Notes under the pieces: generated by a model
Told to the model about the DNA's origin: nothing
Databases searched by the model: none
What the model saw: the letters and a program-made list of their open reading frames with translations, nothing else
Shown: positions 11,301 through 19,436 of the stretch, piece after piece
Position numbering within the stretch: the stretch's first letter is position 1
How the letters are laid out: each line of letters starts with the position of its first letter
NCBI GenBank assembly: GCA_025357945.1
Contig: JANYLJ010000008.1
Coordinates: 1 to 64,000, forward strand
DNA length: 64,000 nucleotides
Reading direction: 5' to 3'
Source: Gemmatimonadota bacterium
Lineage (GTDB): Bacteria > Gemmatimonadota > Gemmatimonadetes > Gemmatimonadales > GWC2-71-9
Translations under genes and position numbers: made by a program

Positions 11301-11504
11301 GGCGGCGCCGACATCGCCGGCCAGACCGTGGTCGTCGACCTGCCGGCCGGGAAGGGACACTACATCCTGTTCGCCAACAACCCGATCTATCGGGGCGAAA
11401 CCATCGGTAGCTACTTCATGGTCTTCAACGCGATCCTCAACTTTGACAACCTCGGTGTTGGGCGGGCAGCTCCACCGGCCGGACGGGGCGGTGGGGGCAG
11501 ATAG
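8352..11504 (+). CDS. Secreted M14-family zinc carboxypeptidase-like protein with Gly-rich insert
   Basis: Predicted 1050 aa from ATG 8352, which begins a signal peptide (MTNRTSGLTRLVVAAALIAT...LTAQ). The M14 domain spans about 100-420. Zinc ligands fit HxxE at His191/Glu194 (IHSTEAGA), with the third ligand in H296-DLH-E. NNRD supplies the usual substrate-binding Asn/Arg, and YETFGNGG the likely catalytic Glu. The C-terminal half (about 650 onward) resembles the class-I glutaminase-like fold that accompanies this M14 subfamily. At about 876-955 it carries a low-complexity Gly/Arg/Ala tract (GGGAGGRGGGGGG). It probably trims exported peptides in the periplasm or outside the cell. Its exact specificity cannot be read from sequence. 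Confidence 0.9.
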   Translation: MTNRTSGLTRLVVAAALIATPAALTAQRAPSRSRQLTDAELANAKPGPDPRQPIDTQYTRKIKEYTTQPYFLSPIVDYMPASKTVPTPTKVLGDIAGAPGKLPYSAEVYEYMRLLAQATPRVKVFSIGTTEEGREMIAVAIASEQLMAKLDANKADLARLADPRTINMNDALADSIARRAAPVYYITGTIHSTEAGAPTAMMEMAYRLAVDESPYIRNIREHMITLITPIVEVDGRDRVVDLYEYKKKHPNDIVPGAIYWGKYVQHDNNRDAMALTLKLSTNVLDTYLGWNAQVLHDLHESVAFLYDNTIGDGPYNAWVDPILTNEWQMLGWNNVNEMTRWGMPGVFAFGTFDTWSPGYLMFMAATHNGISRLYETFGNGGTAETQDRTLGANETSRTWYRQNPALSRVRWSLRNNNNYEMTGILLSENYFATNRVYFLRNFYEKSKRSILKAQTEGPAAYVFSAADPRPGSQAELLRVLQRQHVEISRATVAFTANLPVRQVAPGRAAGTAAGRGGTDTTVTAPVVAPPTRDFAAGSYIVRMDQPYSRIADALLDYQYWAPNDPQKNPYDDTGWTFPENFGVQAVRITDPKVLETPMTKVVGELKAAGGASGVGTIFAINHDADNALITLRYRLKNADIQMAEEPFESAGQKFSPGSFVISGVPQANLDKTTAELGLRAYAIAAAPTVKMHPARAARVAILHSWTSTQAEGWWRQAFDVYGVPFDYVDPAFVGTTTDLRAKYDVIVAGPGISQNAVDGIAMYRNAEPWRNSPDTPNIGTYAQTDDIRAGMQLEGLINIRNFVQRGGVVVAATGSADFLIANNLAKGATSTRPGAATRVVGSLLRTTVADTASPIMYGVPTALAVYSDRGESFNADGGGAGGRGGGGGGGAAPAGAGGRGGAGNTRTTGRGTPDDPDVVQGRPAGVGNEPALPPLPGDSTGGGDAGGAGRGRGSGITVPPELRPRPLLRFETQDKLLVSGLLDGGADIAGQTVVVDLPAGKGHYILFANNPIYRGETIGSYFMVFNAILNFDNLGVGRAAPPAGRGGGGR

Positions 11505-11537
11505 CGCGCCAGCCACAATCACGCTGATGCCGGTGAG

Positions 11538-13799
11538 CTATCTCCTGTTTCGCGGCCCCGCCGGCAGGTGGTCCAGCAAGTACCGCGTCAGCAACGAGTA
11601 CACGTGTAGCGTCGTCCCGCGCCCCTCGCAAATGCAGTGACTCCGGTTGGGATATTCCATGAAGTCCACCGGCTTCCCAAGCTCGATCAGCGTGTTGAGC
11701 ATGCGCTGGGAGCCCTGAAAGTGCACGTTGTCGTCGCCCGAGCCGTGCACGAGGAGCAAGTGGCCACGCAATCCATCGGCGTGGTTGATCGCCGATGCCG
11801 AATCGTAGCCGGCCGCGTTCGTCGTCGGCAGGCCCATGTAACGTTCCTGGTAGATCGTGTCATACAGGCGCTCGTCAGGGACCGGCGCAACACTCATCCC
11901 GACCTGATACACGCCGGGATACCGGAACATCGCCTGCAGGGTACTCGAGCCGCCGCCGCTCCATCCCCAGATTGCCACCCGTGATGCATCGAGATACGGT
12001 CGCGTGCCGGTCAGGACGCCGACCGCGTCCGCCTGCTCGGCGCTCGAGAGCACGCCGATCTGGCCATAAACGACCTTGCGCCAGGCGCGTCCCTTGGGCG
12101 CCGGAGTGCCGCGGTTGTCGACGCTCGCAACGACATAGCCCAGGTCGGCGAGCATGTGAAACCAGAGCCCCGTGCCATCGCTCCAGGCGTCCACCACCGT
12201 CTGACCGGCCGGCTCGCCATACACATACATCAGCAACGGATATGTCCGCGTGGAGTCGAAGTCGCGAGGACGAATCAGCCACCCATCGAGCGTGGCGCCA
12301 TCATGCAGTCCCACCTTGAAGAACTCGGTCGGGCGCGCCCCCAGCGCCGTCACGCGCGACCTGAGCGTGTCATTCGTAACGAACGTTCGGGCAAGCTGAT
12401 GGGATGGGAGTGCGACGAGATCGATGCTGGGTGGAATGTCGGCGCTCGAATACCGATGGATCGCCCAGTGTGCGTCGGGTGAGACGTCGTATTGATGGGT
12501 CCCCGGCATGCTCGCCGGTGTGAGCCGCTCCGCGGCGCCTGTGCCATCGAGCCGATTGCGAAACAGGTAGTTCTGGGTGGCGTTGTCCGGGGACGCCGTG
12601 TAGTAGAGCCAGCCACCAGGTTCATCAACGGCGACAACGGATTGCACGTCGAATGCGCCCGGCGTGACGATCCGGGCGCGGCCATCGCGGGCCACCCGGA
12701 ATACGTGCCGCCAGCCGTCCCGTTCGCTCAGCCAGAGAAATCCCTGATTGTGATCGATCCAGGTGACGTCAGCCGCGGACGCGTCAATCCATGCGGTGTC
12801 CTGTTCCACCATGACGGCACGGGTGATGCCGGTCGTTGCGTCGGCCAGCAGCAAGCGATCAGTGTTCTGCAGCCGATTCATCTGCTGCACCAGTATCTCG
12901 CTCGGCCCGGTCCACTGCATGCGCGGCAAGTAGTTGTCCCGCGGATCGCCACCAACGTGGAGCCAGGTGGTGGCGCCTCCGTCGGCGCTCACCACGCCGG
13001 CCGTCACGGCCGAGTTCGCGGTGCCGGCCTTGGGATACTGGATGGGGATCGTGTACGGATAGAGCGAATCGGTGTTGTTGATCAGCAGGAAGGTCCGCAC
13101 GCCCGTCATGTCGAAGTGCCAGTAGGCGATCCGGGCCCCATCCGGTGACCACCGGAAGCCGTCGCGGAGATCGAACTCCTCCTCGTACACCCAGTCGGTC
13201 ATTCCGTTCACATGCAGTGAGTCGGCGCCGGTGGTGAGCCGGGTGAGCTTGCCATCGGCGAGCCGTTCGACGTAGACGTCGCCCTGACGGACGTAGGCGA
13301 CGCGGTCGCCCCGCGGTGAAAACTTCGCGTACATCAGCGACGAGTGCGGCGCGTCGGCGCCGCCGAGCTTGCGAAGCGCCCCGGTGGATCGATTCAGTAC
13401 CCAATAGTCCCCGCGAGTGTTCTGGCGCCAGACGCGTTCGGTATTGGTGAACAGCAGGAGTTGCTTGCCGTCGGCCGACCAGGTGTAATCGGCGAACGCC
13501 AGCGGCTCACTGGCGCCCGGTGGCACCAGTTGCTCGGCCGCGACGTAGACGCCGCGGTCGCCGGTGGCGGTGACATAGCGCACGATGTCGGCCCCGCCGC
13601 GCCGCGCCGTTGATCGCTCCACGGTGGTATAGGCAGTTCCGTTCTCGATCCAGCGCGCGGGACCGAAGTTCTCGCCGGTGTAATCGCGTGAGGCGAAAAT
13701 CCGGCGCAGCATCTCCGCGCTGGCGGCGGGAACCTGGGCCTGGATGGTGATCAGTGGCAGCAGGAAGGCGATGCCAAGCAGGACGCGAACTCGACGCAT
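11538..13799 (-). CDS. Dipeptidyl-peptidase IV-like S9B prolyl oligopeptidase family protein
   Basis: 753 aa with signal peptide MRRVRVLLGIAFLLPLITIQAQ. The N-terminal DPPIV_N eight-bladed propeller (about 50-480) precedes an alpha/beta-hydrolase domain. The nucleophile is Ser614 in GWSGGG, the acid is in HGSGDDNVHF and the base His is in NRSHCICEG, so the triad is complete. The double-Glu segment that binds the substrate N-terminus in S9B enzymes is visible as DWVYEEEFDLRDGF. It should remove dipeptides (Xaa-Pro or Xaa-Ala) from exported peptides. It is convergent with the M14 gene, 33 bases away, and completes the peptidase cluster. The start codon fits the signal peptide. Confidence 0.95.
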   Translation of the reverse strand: MRRVRVLLGIAFLLPLITIQAQVPAASAEMLRRIFASRDYTGENFGPARWIENGTAYTTVERSTARRGGADIVRYVTATGDRGVYVAAEQLVPPGASEPLAFADYTWSADGKQLLLFTNTERVWRQNTRGDYWVLNRSTGALRKLGGADAPHSSLMYAKFSPRGDRVAYVRQGDVYVERLADGKLTRLTTGADSLHVNGMTDWVYEEEFDLRDGFRWSPDGARIAYWHFDMTGVRTFLLINNTDSLYPYTIPIQYPKAGTANSAVTAGVVSADGGATTWLHVGGDPRDNYLPRMQWTGPSEILVQQMNRLQNTDRLLLADATTGITRAVMVEQDTAWIDASAADVTWIDHNQGFLWLSERDGWRHVFRVARDGRARIVTPGAFDVQSVVAVDEPGGWLYYTASPDNATQNYLFRNRLDGTGAAERLTPASMPGTHQYDVSPDAHWAIHRYSSADIPPSIDLVALPSHQLARTFVTNDTLRSRVTALGARPTEFFKVGLHDGATLDGWLIRPRDFDSTRTYPLLMYVYGEPAGQTVVDAWSDGTGLWFHMLADLGYVVASVDNRGTPAPKGRAWRKVVYGQIGVLSSAEQADAVGVLTGTRPYLDASRVAIWGWSGGGSSTLQAMFRYPGVYQVGMSVAPVPDERLYDTIYQERYMGLPTTNAAGYDSASAINHADGLRGHLLLVHGSGDDNVHFQGSQRMLNTLIELGKPVDFMEYPNRSHCICEGRGTTLHVYSLLTRYLLDHLPAGPRNRR

Positions 13800-13912
13800 G
13801 GGGCGGCTCCACCGCTGAGGGTGCAGGATCGTGGCGTGCTGAATCGCGGAATATAGGGCGAGTCGTCGCTCGTCGACCGTGCTTCAGCAACCGCGCCGTC
13901 AGTCTTGCCATC

Positions 13913-13932
13913 TGATAGCTTATTAGCTATCA
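13913..13932. promoter_or_regulatory. Perfect palindrome, probable operator of the XRE gene
   Basis: TGATAGCTTATTAGCTATCA is an 8-bp perfect inverted repeat around TATT, ending 8 bases before the ATG of the XRE regulator. It is AT-rich in an otherwise GC-rich region. Position and symmetry fit an autoregulatory operator overlapping the promoter or leader; binding is inferred. Confidence 0.65.
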
Positions 13933-13940
13933 TCAATTCC

Positions 13941-14264
13941 ATGGCAACTCACCCGCCAGGCGACCTCATCCACACGGCCCGCGTCCGCGCCGGGTTGACG
14001 CAGCGCGAGCTCGCCCGCCGGTCCCGCACGGCCCAATCGGTGGTGGCGCGGATCGAGCGGGGCCAGGCGTCGCCGACGTGGTCAACGTTCAACCGCCTCC
14101 TCCACGCTGCTGGCTTCGACCTGCACGCCGAACTCGAACCCCATCCCGTCAGGGGATCGCACATGCTCGGCGACGTCTCGCGCATTCTCGCGCTCAGTCC
14201 GGAGGCGCGTCTCCTCGAGCTGCGCAATATCTCGCGCTTCCTCACCGATGCCCGCCGTGTCTAG
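13941..14264 (+). CDS. XRE-family helix-turn-helix regulator (putative antitoxin-like partner)
   Basis: 107 aa from ATG 13941 (MATHPPGDLIHTARVRAG). The HTH is at about 10-62: RVRAGLTQRELARRSRTAQSVVARIERG followed by SPTWSTFNRLLHAAGF, a textbook Cro/CI-type domain. The short C-terminus is helical, with no second known domain. The perfect palindrome just upstream suggests autoregulation. Its end overlaps the start of the nucleotidyltransferase gene by 17 bases, so the two are translationally coupled, the arrangement usual for toxin-antitoxin operons in which an XRE protein represses the operon. A plain regulator is the alternative. Confidence 0.88.
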   Translation: MATHPPGDLIHTARVRAGLTQRELARRSRTAQSVVARIERGQASPTWSTFNRLLHAAGFDLHAELEPHPVRGSHMLGDVSRILALSPEARLLELRNISRFLTDARRV

Positions 14265-14766
14265 CGTCGCCCCTCTCGATCCCGAGCGGCTGATCACCAC
14301 GCTGGCCCGCCACCAGGTCCGCTACATCCTGGTCGGCGCCGTGGCCGCTCGGCTTCAGGGTTTCCCGTGCCTCGCCGCCGACACCGACATCACGCCGGCG
14401 CGCGAGCCGGAGAACCTGCATCGACTCGCCAGCGCCCTGCGCGAGCTCGCCGCTCGCGTCTTCACGGAATCGGTCCCCGAAGGACTGCCATTCGACTGCG
14501 CCGCGGCCACCCTCGAGCGCGGTCAACTCTGGCACCTCGTCACCACCGCCGGCCGACTCGACCTGATCTTCGAACCACGTGGCACCACCGGCTACGACGA
14601 CCTGGCCAAACACGCCGTCCAGTTCGAAGTGTTCGGCGTCCGCCTCGACGTCGCATCGCTTGAGGATATTATCCGCACGAAAGTCGCCGCTGGGCGAGCG
14701 CAGGATCGCCAAGATGTCATTGTGCTGCGCGAGATCATCCGGCTGAGGGGCCATGGGCAACAATGA
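14248..14766 (+). CDS. Nucleotidyltransferase-fold protein (AbiEii/DUF6036-like), putative toxin-like partner
   Basis: 172 aa. The N-terminal nucleotidyltransferase signature is visible: YILVGAVAARLQGFP then ADTDITP, corresponding to the hVGG...DxD pattern of minimal NTases (Gly30-Ala31, Asp45, Asp47). The usual GG or GS is GA here. RLDLIFEPRG probably supplies the third acidic residue, and the C-terminal SLEDIIRTKVAAGRAQDRQD is typical of this family. AbiEii-type toxins transfer nucleotides to tRNA or other targets; that role is possible but not shown here. It follows the XRE gene in one coupled unit. The ATG at 14248 is the only good start. The standalone position in a chromosome-like context leaves open a housekeeping role. 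Confidence 0.8.
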   Translation: MPAVSSVAPLDPERLITTLARHQVRYILVGAVAARLQGFPCLAADTDITPAREPENLHRLASALRELAARVFTESVPEGLPFDCAAATLERGQLWHLVTTAGRLDLIFEPRGTTGYDDLAKHAVQFEVFGVRLDVASLEDIIRTKVAAGRAQDRQDVIVLREIIRLRGHGQQ

Positions 14767-15118
14767 TGACGGGGCGCCGGGTTTGATGCAGCTGATCCAG
14801 AAACGCGGACGCGTTCGCCCGAAACTCGGTGACCGGGCGAACGTCCTGAGACGGGCGAAGACCAGACATCGAACGGCTCCTTACCACGTACGCCATTAAG
14901 GACTGTTCATTACGGCGTGAGCCATGAGCCGTGAGCCGCGGGGGCGGAAGTTCGGCCCGGAATTCGACACGTTGTGACGAGCCTACCGGTTGGGGGCGTA
15001 TAGCTCATCGCTGCCTTAATGGCACATTCCCCCGGTACGCCCGTTGCTTCATACTCTCCCGACTGCCTTGACCAGGCCAAATCGGCCATATCCAGGGCGC
15101 ACCAGGAGACTCAGGCAC
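14767..15118. other. 352-bp non-coding stretch upstream of dnaK
   Basis: No convincing gene on either strand. It holds one copy of the dispersed repeat GCCRTGAGCCRTGAGCC (14921-14937) and should contain the dnaK promoter. No CIRCE operator (TTAGCACTC-n9-GAGTGCTAA) is visible, so HrcA control of dnaK is not supported here. A purine-rich AGGAGA sits about 9 bases before the dnaK ATG. Confidence 0.6.
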
Positions 15119-17032
15119 ATGGCTTCGAAAATCATCGGAATCGATCTCGGCACCACCAATTCCGTCGTTTCTGTCATGGAGGGCGGCGATCCCGTCGTCA
15201 TCCCCAACGCTGAGGGTGGCCGCACGACGCCGTCGGTCGTCGCCTTCACCAAGGACGGCGATCGTCTCGTCGGTCAGGTGGCCAAGCGGCAGGCGGTGAC
15301 CAACCCCAAGCAGACCATCTTCTCGATCAAGCGGTTCATGGGCCGCCGGATGGATGAAATCAAGGAAGAAAGCAAGCGCGTGCCATACAAGGTCGAGAGC
15401 GGCCAGAACGGGCTTGCCTCGGTCGAGATCGCCGGCAAGAAATACACGCCGCCCGAGATCTCGGCGATGATCCTGCAGAAGATGAAGCAGACCGCGGAAG
15501 ACTATCTCGGCACCACGGTCGACAAGGCCGTGATCACGGTGCCGGCGTACTTCAACGATGCCCAACGTCAGGCGACCAAGGACGCCGGCAAGATTGCCGG
15601 GCTTGAGGTCCTGCGTATCATCAACGAGCCGACCGCGGCTGCACTGGCGTATGGGCTCGACAAGAAGAAGGACGAGAAGATCGCCGTCTTCGATCTCGGC
15701 GGCGGTACCTACGACATCTCCGTGCTGGAGCTTGCCGACGGCGTCTTCGAAGTGAAGTCGACCAACGGCGACACGCACCTCGGCGGCGACGACTTCGATG
15801 AGCGGCTGATCGAATGGCTGATCACCGAGTTCAAGCGCGACCAGGGGATCGACCTCTCCAAGGACCCGATGGCGTTGCAGCGCCTCAAGGAAGCCGCGGA
15901 GAAGGCGAAGATGGAGCTCTCCAGCACGGCACAGACGGACATCAACCTGCCGTTCATCACGGCGGATCAGTCGGGACCGAAGCACCTCAACCTGACCCTC
16001 ACCCGGGCCAAGTTCGAACAGCTGTGTGACGACTTGATCAAGCGCGTGATTCCACCGATGCAGCTGGCGCTCAAGGACGCCGGGCTCAAGCCAACCGAGA
16101 TCGATGAGATCATCCTGGTCGGAGGATCGACGCGTATCCCGCGAATCCAGGAGATCGTCAAGGAGTTCTTCGGCAAGGAACCGAATCGCTCGGTCAACCC
16201 CGATGAAGTCGTCGGAATTGGTGCGGCGATCCAGGGCGGTGTGCTGGGCGGCGAAGTGAAGGACGTGCTCCTGCTCGACGTGACGCCACTCTCGCTCGGC
16301 ATCGAGACGCTCGGTGGCGTGACCACGGTGCTGATTCCGCGGAACACCACGATCCCGACCAAGAAGTCGGAAGTGTTCTCCACCGCGGAAGACAACCAGA
16401 CCACGGTCGAGATTCACGTGCTGCAGGGTGAACGCCAGATGGCGCAGGACAACCGTACGATCGGCAAGTTCCAGCTCACCGGGATGCCACCGGCTGCGCG
16501 CGGCATGCCGCAGGTGGAGGTGACCTTCGACATTGACGCGAACGGCATCCTGCACGTCTCCGCCAAGGACAAGGCCAGCGGCAAGGAGCAGAAGATCCGG
16601 ATCGAAGCGTCCAGCGGCCTGAGCGACGCGGATATCGACAAGATGGTCAAGCAGGCCGAGGCGAATGCCAAGGAAGACGAAGCGCGGCGCCAGGAGATCG
16701 ATACCCGGAACCAGCTCGATGGGCTGGTCTACAAGGTAGAGAAGGATTCCAAGGAGTGGGTTGATCGCCTGGCGGCCGACGTCAAGGAACGGCTCGACAA
16801 GGCGGTCGAGGCGGGCAAGGACGCGCTGCGCACCGGTGACGCGGCCAAGATCCATTCGTCGCTCGACGAACTGAACGTCGCCTACTCGGCCGCGGGCGCG
16901 GCGCTCTACCAGAATGCGTCGGCGAGCGGGACCGAGCCGCCCCCGGGCGGCGAGGCCGGTCAACCCCAGCCGCCGAAGGACGAGGCGGTCGAGGCGGACT
17001 ACGAAATCGTGGACGAAAAGCCGAAGAGCTGA
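15119..17032 (+). CDS. dnaK: Chaperone protein DnaK (Hsp70)
   Basis: 637 aa, normal length. ATG 15119 gives the usual N-terminus [17 protein letters not shown] and has AGGAGA upstream; the longer frame adds a non-Hsp70 leader. ATPase signatures are present: [26 protein letters not shown] and [16 protein letters not shown]. The substrate-binding domain begins after the linker [17 protein letters not shown]. The C-terminus [13 protein letters not shown] is the conserved DnaK tail. It folds nascent and stress-damaged proteins with DnaJ and GrpE, which are not in this window. It is followed 4 bases downstream by a strong hairpin. Confidence 0.98.
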   Translation: MASKIIGIDLGTTNSVVSVMEGGDPVVIPNAEGGRTTPSVVAFTKDGDRLVGQVAKRQAVTNPKQTIFSIKRFMGRRMDEIKEESKRVPYKVESGQNGLASVEIAGKKYTPPEISAMILQKMKQTAEDYLGTTVDKAVITVPAYFNDAQRQATKDAGKIAGLEVLRIINEPTAAALAYGLDKKKDEKIAVFDLGGGTYDISVLELADGVFEVKSTNGDTHLGGDDFDERLIEWLITEFKRDQGIDLSKDPMALQRLKEAAEKAKMELSSTAQTDINLPFITADQSGPKHLNLTLTRAKFEQLCDDLIKRVIPPMQLALKDAGLKPTEIDEIILVGGSTRIPRIQEIVKEFFGKEPNRSVNPDEVVGIGAAIQGGVLGGEVKDVLLLDVTPLSLGIETLGGVTTVLIPRNTTIPTKKSEVFSTAEDNQTTVEIHVLQGERQMAQDNRTIGKFQLTGMPPAARGMPQVEVTFDIDANGILHVSAKDKASGKEQKIRIEASSGLSDADIDKMVKQAEANAKEDEARRQEIDTRNQLDGLVYKVEKDSKEWVDRLAADVKERLDKAVEAGKDALRTGDAAKIHSSLDELNVAYSAAGAALYQNASASGTEPPPGGEAGQPQPPKDEAVEADYEIVDEKPKS

Positions 17033-17035
17033 GTC

Positions 17036-17084
17036 GTCATCCTGAGCGGAGCCCGGCCAAAGGCCGGGCTCCGCTCAGGATGAC
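17036..17084. repeat. 49-bp perfect hairpin palindrome (GTCATCCTGAGCG family) after dnaK
   Basis: Two 23-bp arms (17036-17058 and 17062-17084) are perfect reverse complements around the loop AAA, starting 4 bases after the dnaK stop. The ends are GTCATCCTGAGCG and CGCTCAGGATGAC, the same as the element at 61843-61980. It can stop transcription or protect the mRNA 3' end, but lacks a U-tract, and the shared termini point to a dispersed palindromic repeat. Confidence 0.85.
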
Positions 17085-17200
17085 TACGGAGGTGCGACCA
17101 GAACCTTCGGTCGGTCATCTACGTACTATTGAGATACCAAGCCGGGCGCCAGTTTGGGCCCGGCTGGGCAATACACAATCCAACACCCGGACACCGGACC

Positions 17201-18805
17201 ATGTCGACCCGTTCGCTCAACTGGCTCAAGCTCACCGCCGTCGTCGCCCCTGCGTTTGTGCTCGGGTTGTTCGTCGCTGGGCTGCTTGATTTTCCCCGCC
17301 CAGGTCTCGCCCAGGTACGCAACGCCCACACCCCGATCGTCAAGGTGGACGCGCCACGCATTCCCGGCGCCCGGCCGCTCGTGGACCTGAGCGACGCCTA
17401 TGCCGCCGTCGCCGAGGCGGTGCGACCGTCGGTGGTGTACATCCAGTCGGAACGCCCGATGACCGCCGAGCCACAGGCCCAGCTGTTCGGGCAGCTGCCG
17501 CCCGGATTCGTTATTCCGCGTGGCCAGCGGCAGCGGCGTGGTCGACAGAGCGACCCGCAGCTGGAGCACGGCAGCGGCTCCGGCTTCATCGTGTCGAACG
17601 ACGGCTACATCCTCACCAATAATCACGTCATTGAAGGCTCGAGCAAGGTGACCGTGCGACTGCTGAACGGTCGCGAATACACGGCGAAGATCGTGGGCAC
17701 CGACAAGGACACCGACATCGGCGTGCTGAAGATCGACGCGACCGGGTTGACGCCGGCTGCGCTCGGCTCGTCGGAAGCGACTCGCGTTGGGGAATGGGTT
17801 CTCGCGATCGGCAATCCGCTCGGCCAGGATCTCACGTTCACGGTAACGCAGGGAATCGTGAGCGCCAAGGGACGGGCGAATCTCGACGTGGGTGACCGCG
17901 ACGGCGGCAAGTTGATCCAGGACTACATCCAGACCGACGCCGTGATCAATCGCGGCAACTCGGGTGGGCCGCTGGTGAACGCCCGTGGTGAGGTGATCGG
18001 CATCAACGCCGCCATCGCATCGACCACCGGGTACTTCACCGGCTATGCCTTCGCGGTACCGATCGACCTGGCGCGCCGCGTGATGGATCAGCTGGTCACC
18101 CGCGGTCACGTCGAGCGGGCCGGGCTCGGTATTTTCGTCGGCGACGCGTCGCGCGAGGACGCGGAATATCTCGGCCTGCCGACGGTGACCGGCGTACGCG
18201 TCGAGAGTTTCCCGTCGGAAACGTCACCGGCCAAGGCGGCTGGGATGCAGCCGGGTGACGTGATCGTCGCGATCGATGGCGAGCCGATCAAGTCCACGCC
18301 GCAGTTGCAGCAGACCGTCGGCTTCCGCCGTCCCGGCGAGACCGTCAAGGTCGACATCGTCCGCAAGGACGGCAAGCATCAGTATTCGGTGCGACTCGCC
18401 AGCGTCGATCAGCCGAACACCATGGCCGACGCCGCGACACCGGATGCAGGTACCAGGCCCGAAAACACGAGCAGCTCAGGCAAGAACCTGCTCGGCCTGG
18501 TGACCGAGCCGCTGACCGCTGCGACAGCGAGCGATGTCGGCCTGCCGAGTACGACGCGTGGGCTGCTGATCCGGAGCGTGGTCGACGGATCGCCGGCGTC
18601 GTCGAAGGCCTTCTGCCTGCCCGACGAGGGGATGCAGTGTACGCCCGACGTAATCATTTCGGTCGAGGGGAAGCCGGTCAAGACGGATGAAGATCTCAAG
18701 GCCGCCCTCGGCAGCGCCGTACACGGTGTGGTGACACTCGGAATCGCGAACGGCACCAAGGATCACAAGGGGACCACGCGGGTGGAGCGAATTCGCCTGC
18801 GCTGA
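17201..18805 (+). CDS. htrA: HtrA/DegP-type periplasmic serine protease (S1C) with two PDZ domains
   Basis: 534 aa from ATG 17201, which starts a hydrophobic N-terminal anchor or signal (MSTRSLNWLKLTAVVAPAFV). The trypsin-like domain contains the full triad: His142 (TNNHVIEGS), Asp172 (DTDIGVLKI) and Ser254 (RGNSGGPLVN). PDZ1 is at about 305-395 (MQPGDVIVAIDGEPI). A second, more diverged PDZ (about 430-530) ends the protein. Members degrade or refold misfolded envelope proteins. Following dnaK, it forms an envelope/cytoplasm quality-control pair, although a hairpin and a 168-base gap suggest separate transcription. Confidence 0.95.
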   Translation: MSTRSLNWLKLTAVVAPAFVLGLFVAGLLDFPRPGLAQVRNAHTPIVKVDAPRIPGARPLVDLSDAYAAVAEAVRPSVVYIQSERPMTAEPQAQLFGQLPPGFVIPRGQRQRRGRQSDPQLEHGSGSGFIVSNDGYILTNNHVIEGSSKVTVRLLNGREYTAKIVGTDKDTDIGVLKIDATGLTPAALGSSEATRVGEWVLAIGNPLGQDLTFTVTQGIVSAKGRANLDVGDRDGGKLIQDYIQTDAVINRGNSGGPLVNARGEVIGINAAIASTTGYFTGYAFAVPIDLARRVMDQLVTRGHVERAGLGIFVGDASREDAEYLGLPTVTGVRVESFPSETSPAKAAGMQPGDVIVAIDGEPIKSTPQLQQTVGFRRPGETVKVDIVRKDGKHQYSVRLASVDQPNTMADAATPDAGTRPENTSSSGKNLLGLVTEPLTAATASDVGLPSTTRGLLIRSVVDGSPASSKAFCLPDEGMQCTPDVIISVEGKPVKTDEDLKAALGSAVHGVVTLGIANGTKDHKGTTRVERIRLR

Positions 18806-18828
18806 TTTCGCGTCACGATTACGACACA

Positions 18829-18859
18829 GCGCCCGCCGGCTTGATCAGCCGGCGGGCGC
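18829..18859. terminator. Bidirectional hairpin terminator between htrA and a lipoprotein gene
   Basis: A perfect 12-bp GC stem (GCGCCCGCCGGC / GCCGGCGGGCGC) with loop TTGATCA lies between two convergent genes. It is followed on the + strand by GTTGTTGT, a weak T-rich tail. Confidence 0.75.
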
Positions 18860-18880
18860 GTTGTTGTGGACGACCAGGGC

Positions 18881-19216
18881 TTACTTGGGCATCGCGATCT
18901 TCTGCTTCTTCGACGCCCCGCTCCACCAGCCCCAGCCCCAGCCAACCGTCTTGCCGTCGATGAAGACGACCGGGCTCATCTTCCGCCAGGGAACAGAATC
19001 CTTCGCAGCGGTAGTGCTGCGGGCGAAGAACTGGACTTCCCATTGCTTGCCGGCCGTCAGGTAAGCGTTGTTCCGGTGCGGGGTGTCGCCGATGAGTGCT
19101 GCGACCGAGTCCTTGGAAATCCCCAGGGCGAGCTTGTCGAGTCGGGCGTCGGCGCAGGCCGCGAGCAGGGTCAGGGTGGCGAGCGTGGCGGCAGCCCGGA
19201 AGGTCTTCTGGCGCAT
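18881..19216 (-). CDS. Small putative lipoprotein
   Basis: 111 aa starting at 19216 (MRQKTFRAAATLATLTLLAACADA), a lipoprotein signal peptide with lipobox LAAC, so it should be anchored to an envelope membrane. The mature part (ARLDKLALGISKDSVAALIGD, then KQWEVQFFARST and KMSPVVFIDGKTVGWGW) resembles SmpA/BamE-like or DUF3192-type small lipoproteins, in which a helix with a (G)xxKxxVxxxxG motif precedes short strands. That similarity is only suggestive. A longer frame exists upstream but runs antisense through the tRNA gene and is not credible. It is convergent with htrA. Confidence 0.75.
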   Translation of the reverse strand: MRQKTFRAAATLATLTLLAACADARLDKLALGISKDSVAALIGDTPHRNNAYLTAGKQWEVQFFARSTTAAKDSVPWRKMSPVVFIDGKTVGWGWGWWSGASKKQKIAMPK

Positions 19217-19280
19217 CGTAGTGCTTCCCCGGAAAGGTGGTTCGTGACGGCTGGAAACATAGTGTAGCTTTCCGCCGCTC

Positions 19281-19362
19281 GCGAACGTGGCGGAATTGGT
19301 ATACGCACAGGTTTTAGGAACCTGCGCCGCAAGGCATCCGGGTTCAAGTCCCGGCGTTCGCA
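19281..19362 (+). tRNA. tRNA-Leu (anticodon UAG)
   Basis: 82 nt with a full class II cloverleaf. The acceptor arm GCGAACG (19281-19287) pairs with CGTTCGC (19355-19361), discriminator A at 19362. The anticodon stem CAGGT/ACCTG encloses TTTAGGA, giving anticodon TAG (Leu, CUA). A long variable arm (CGCCGCAAGGCAT) and the T-loop GGTTCAAGTCC are typical of tRNA-Leu. CCA is not encoded. Confidence 0.97.
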
Positions 19363-19436
19363 TGTCCTTCATGACGTCCTTCGCGCAATCCGACAGTATC
19401 CACCAGTTTGCGACGCGGTCAACATCGTATGAGCCA

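Noticed and set aside
14767-15118. CIRCE operator for dnaK
   Set aside because: No TTAGCACTC-n9-GAGTGCTAA-like repeat was found.
19287-19436. In-frame N-terminal extension of the FMN-reductase gene (MAELVYAQVLG)
   Set aside because: It is the translation of the tRNA-Leu gene, a known annotation artefact; the real start is ATG 19437 or at earliest 19362.
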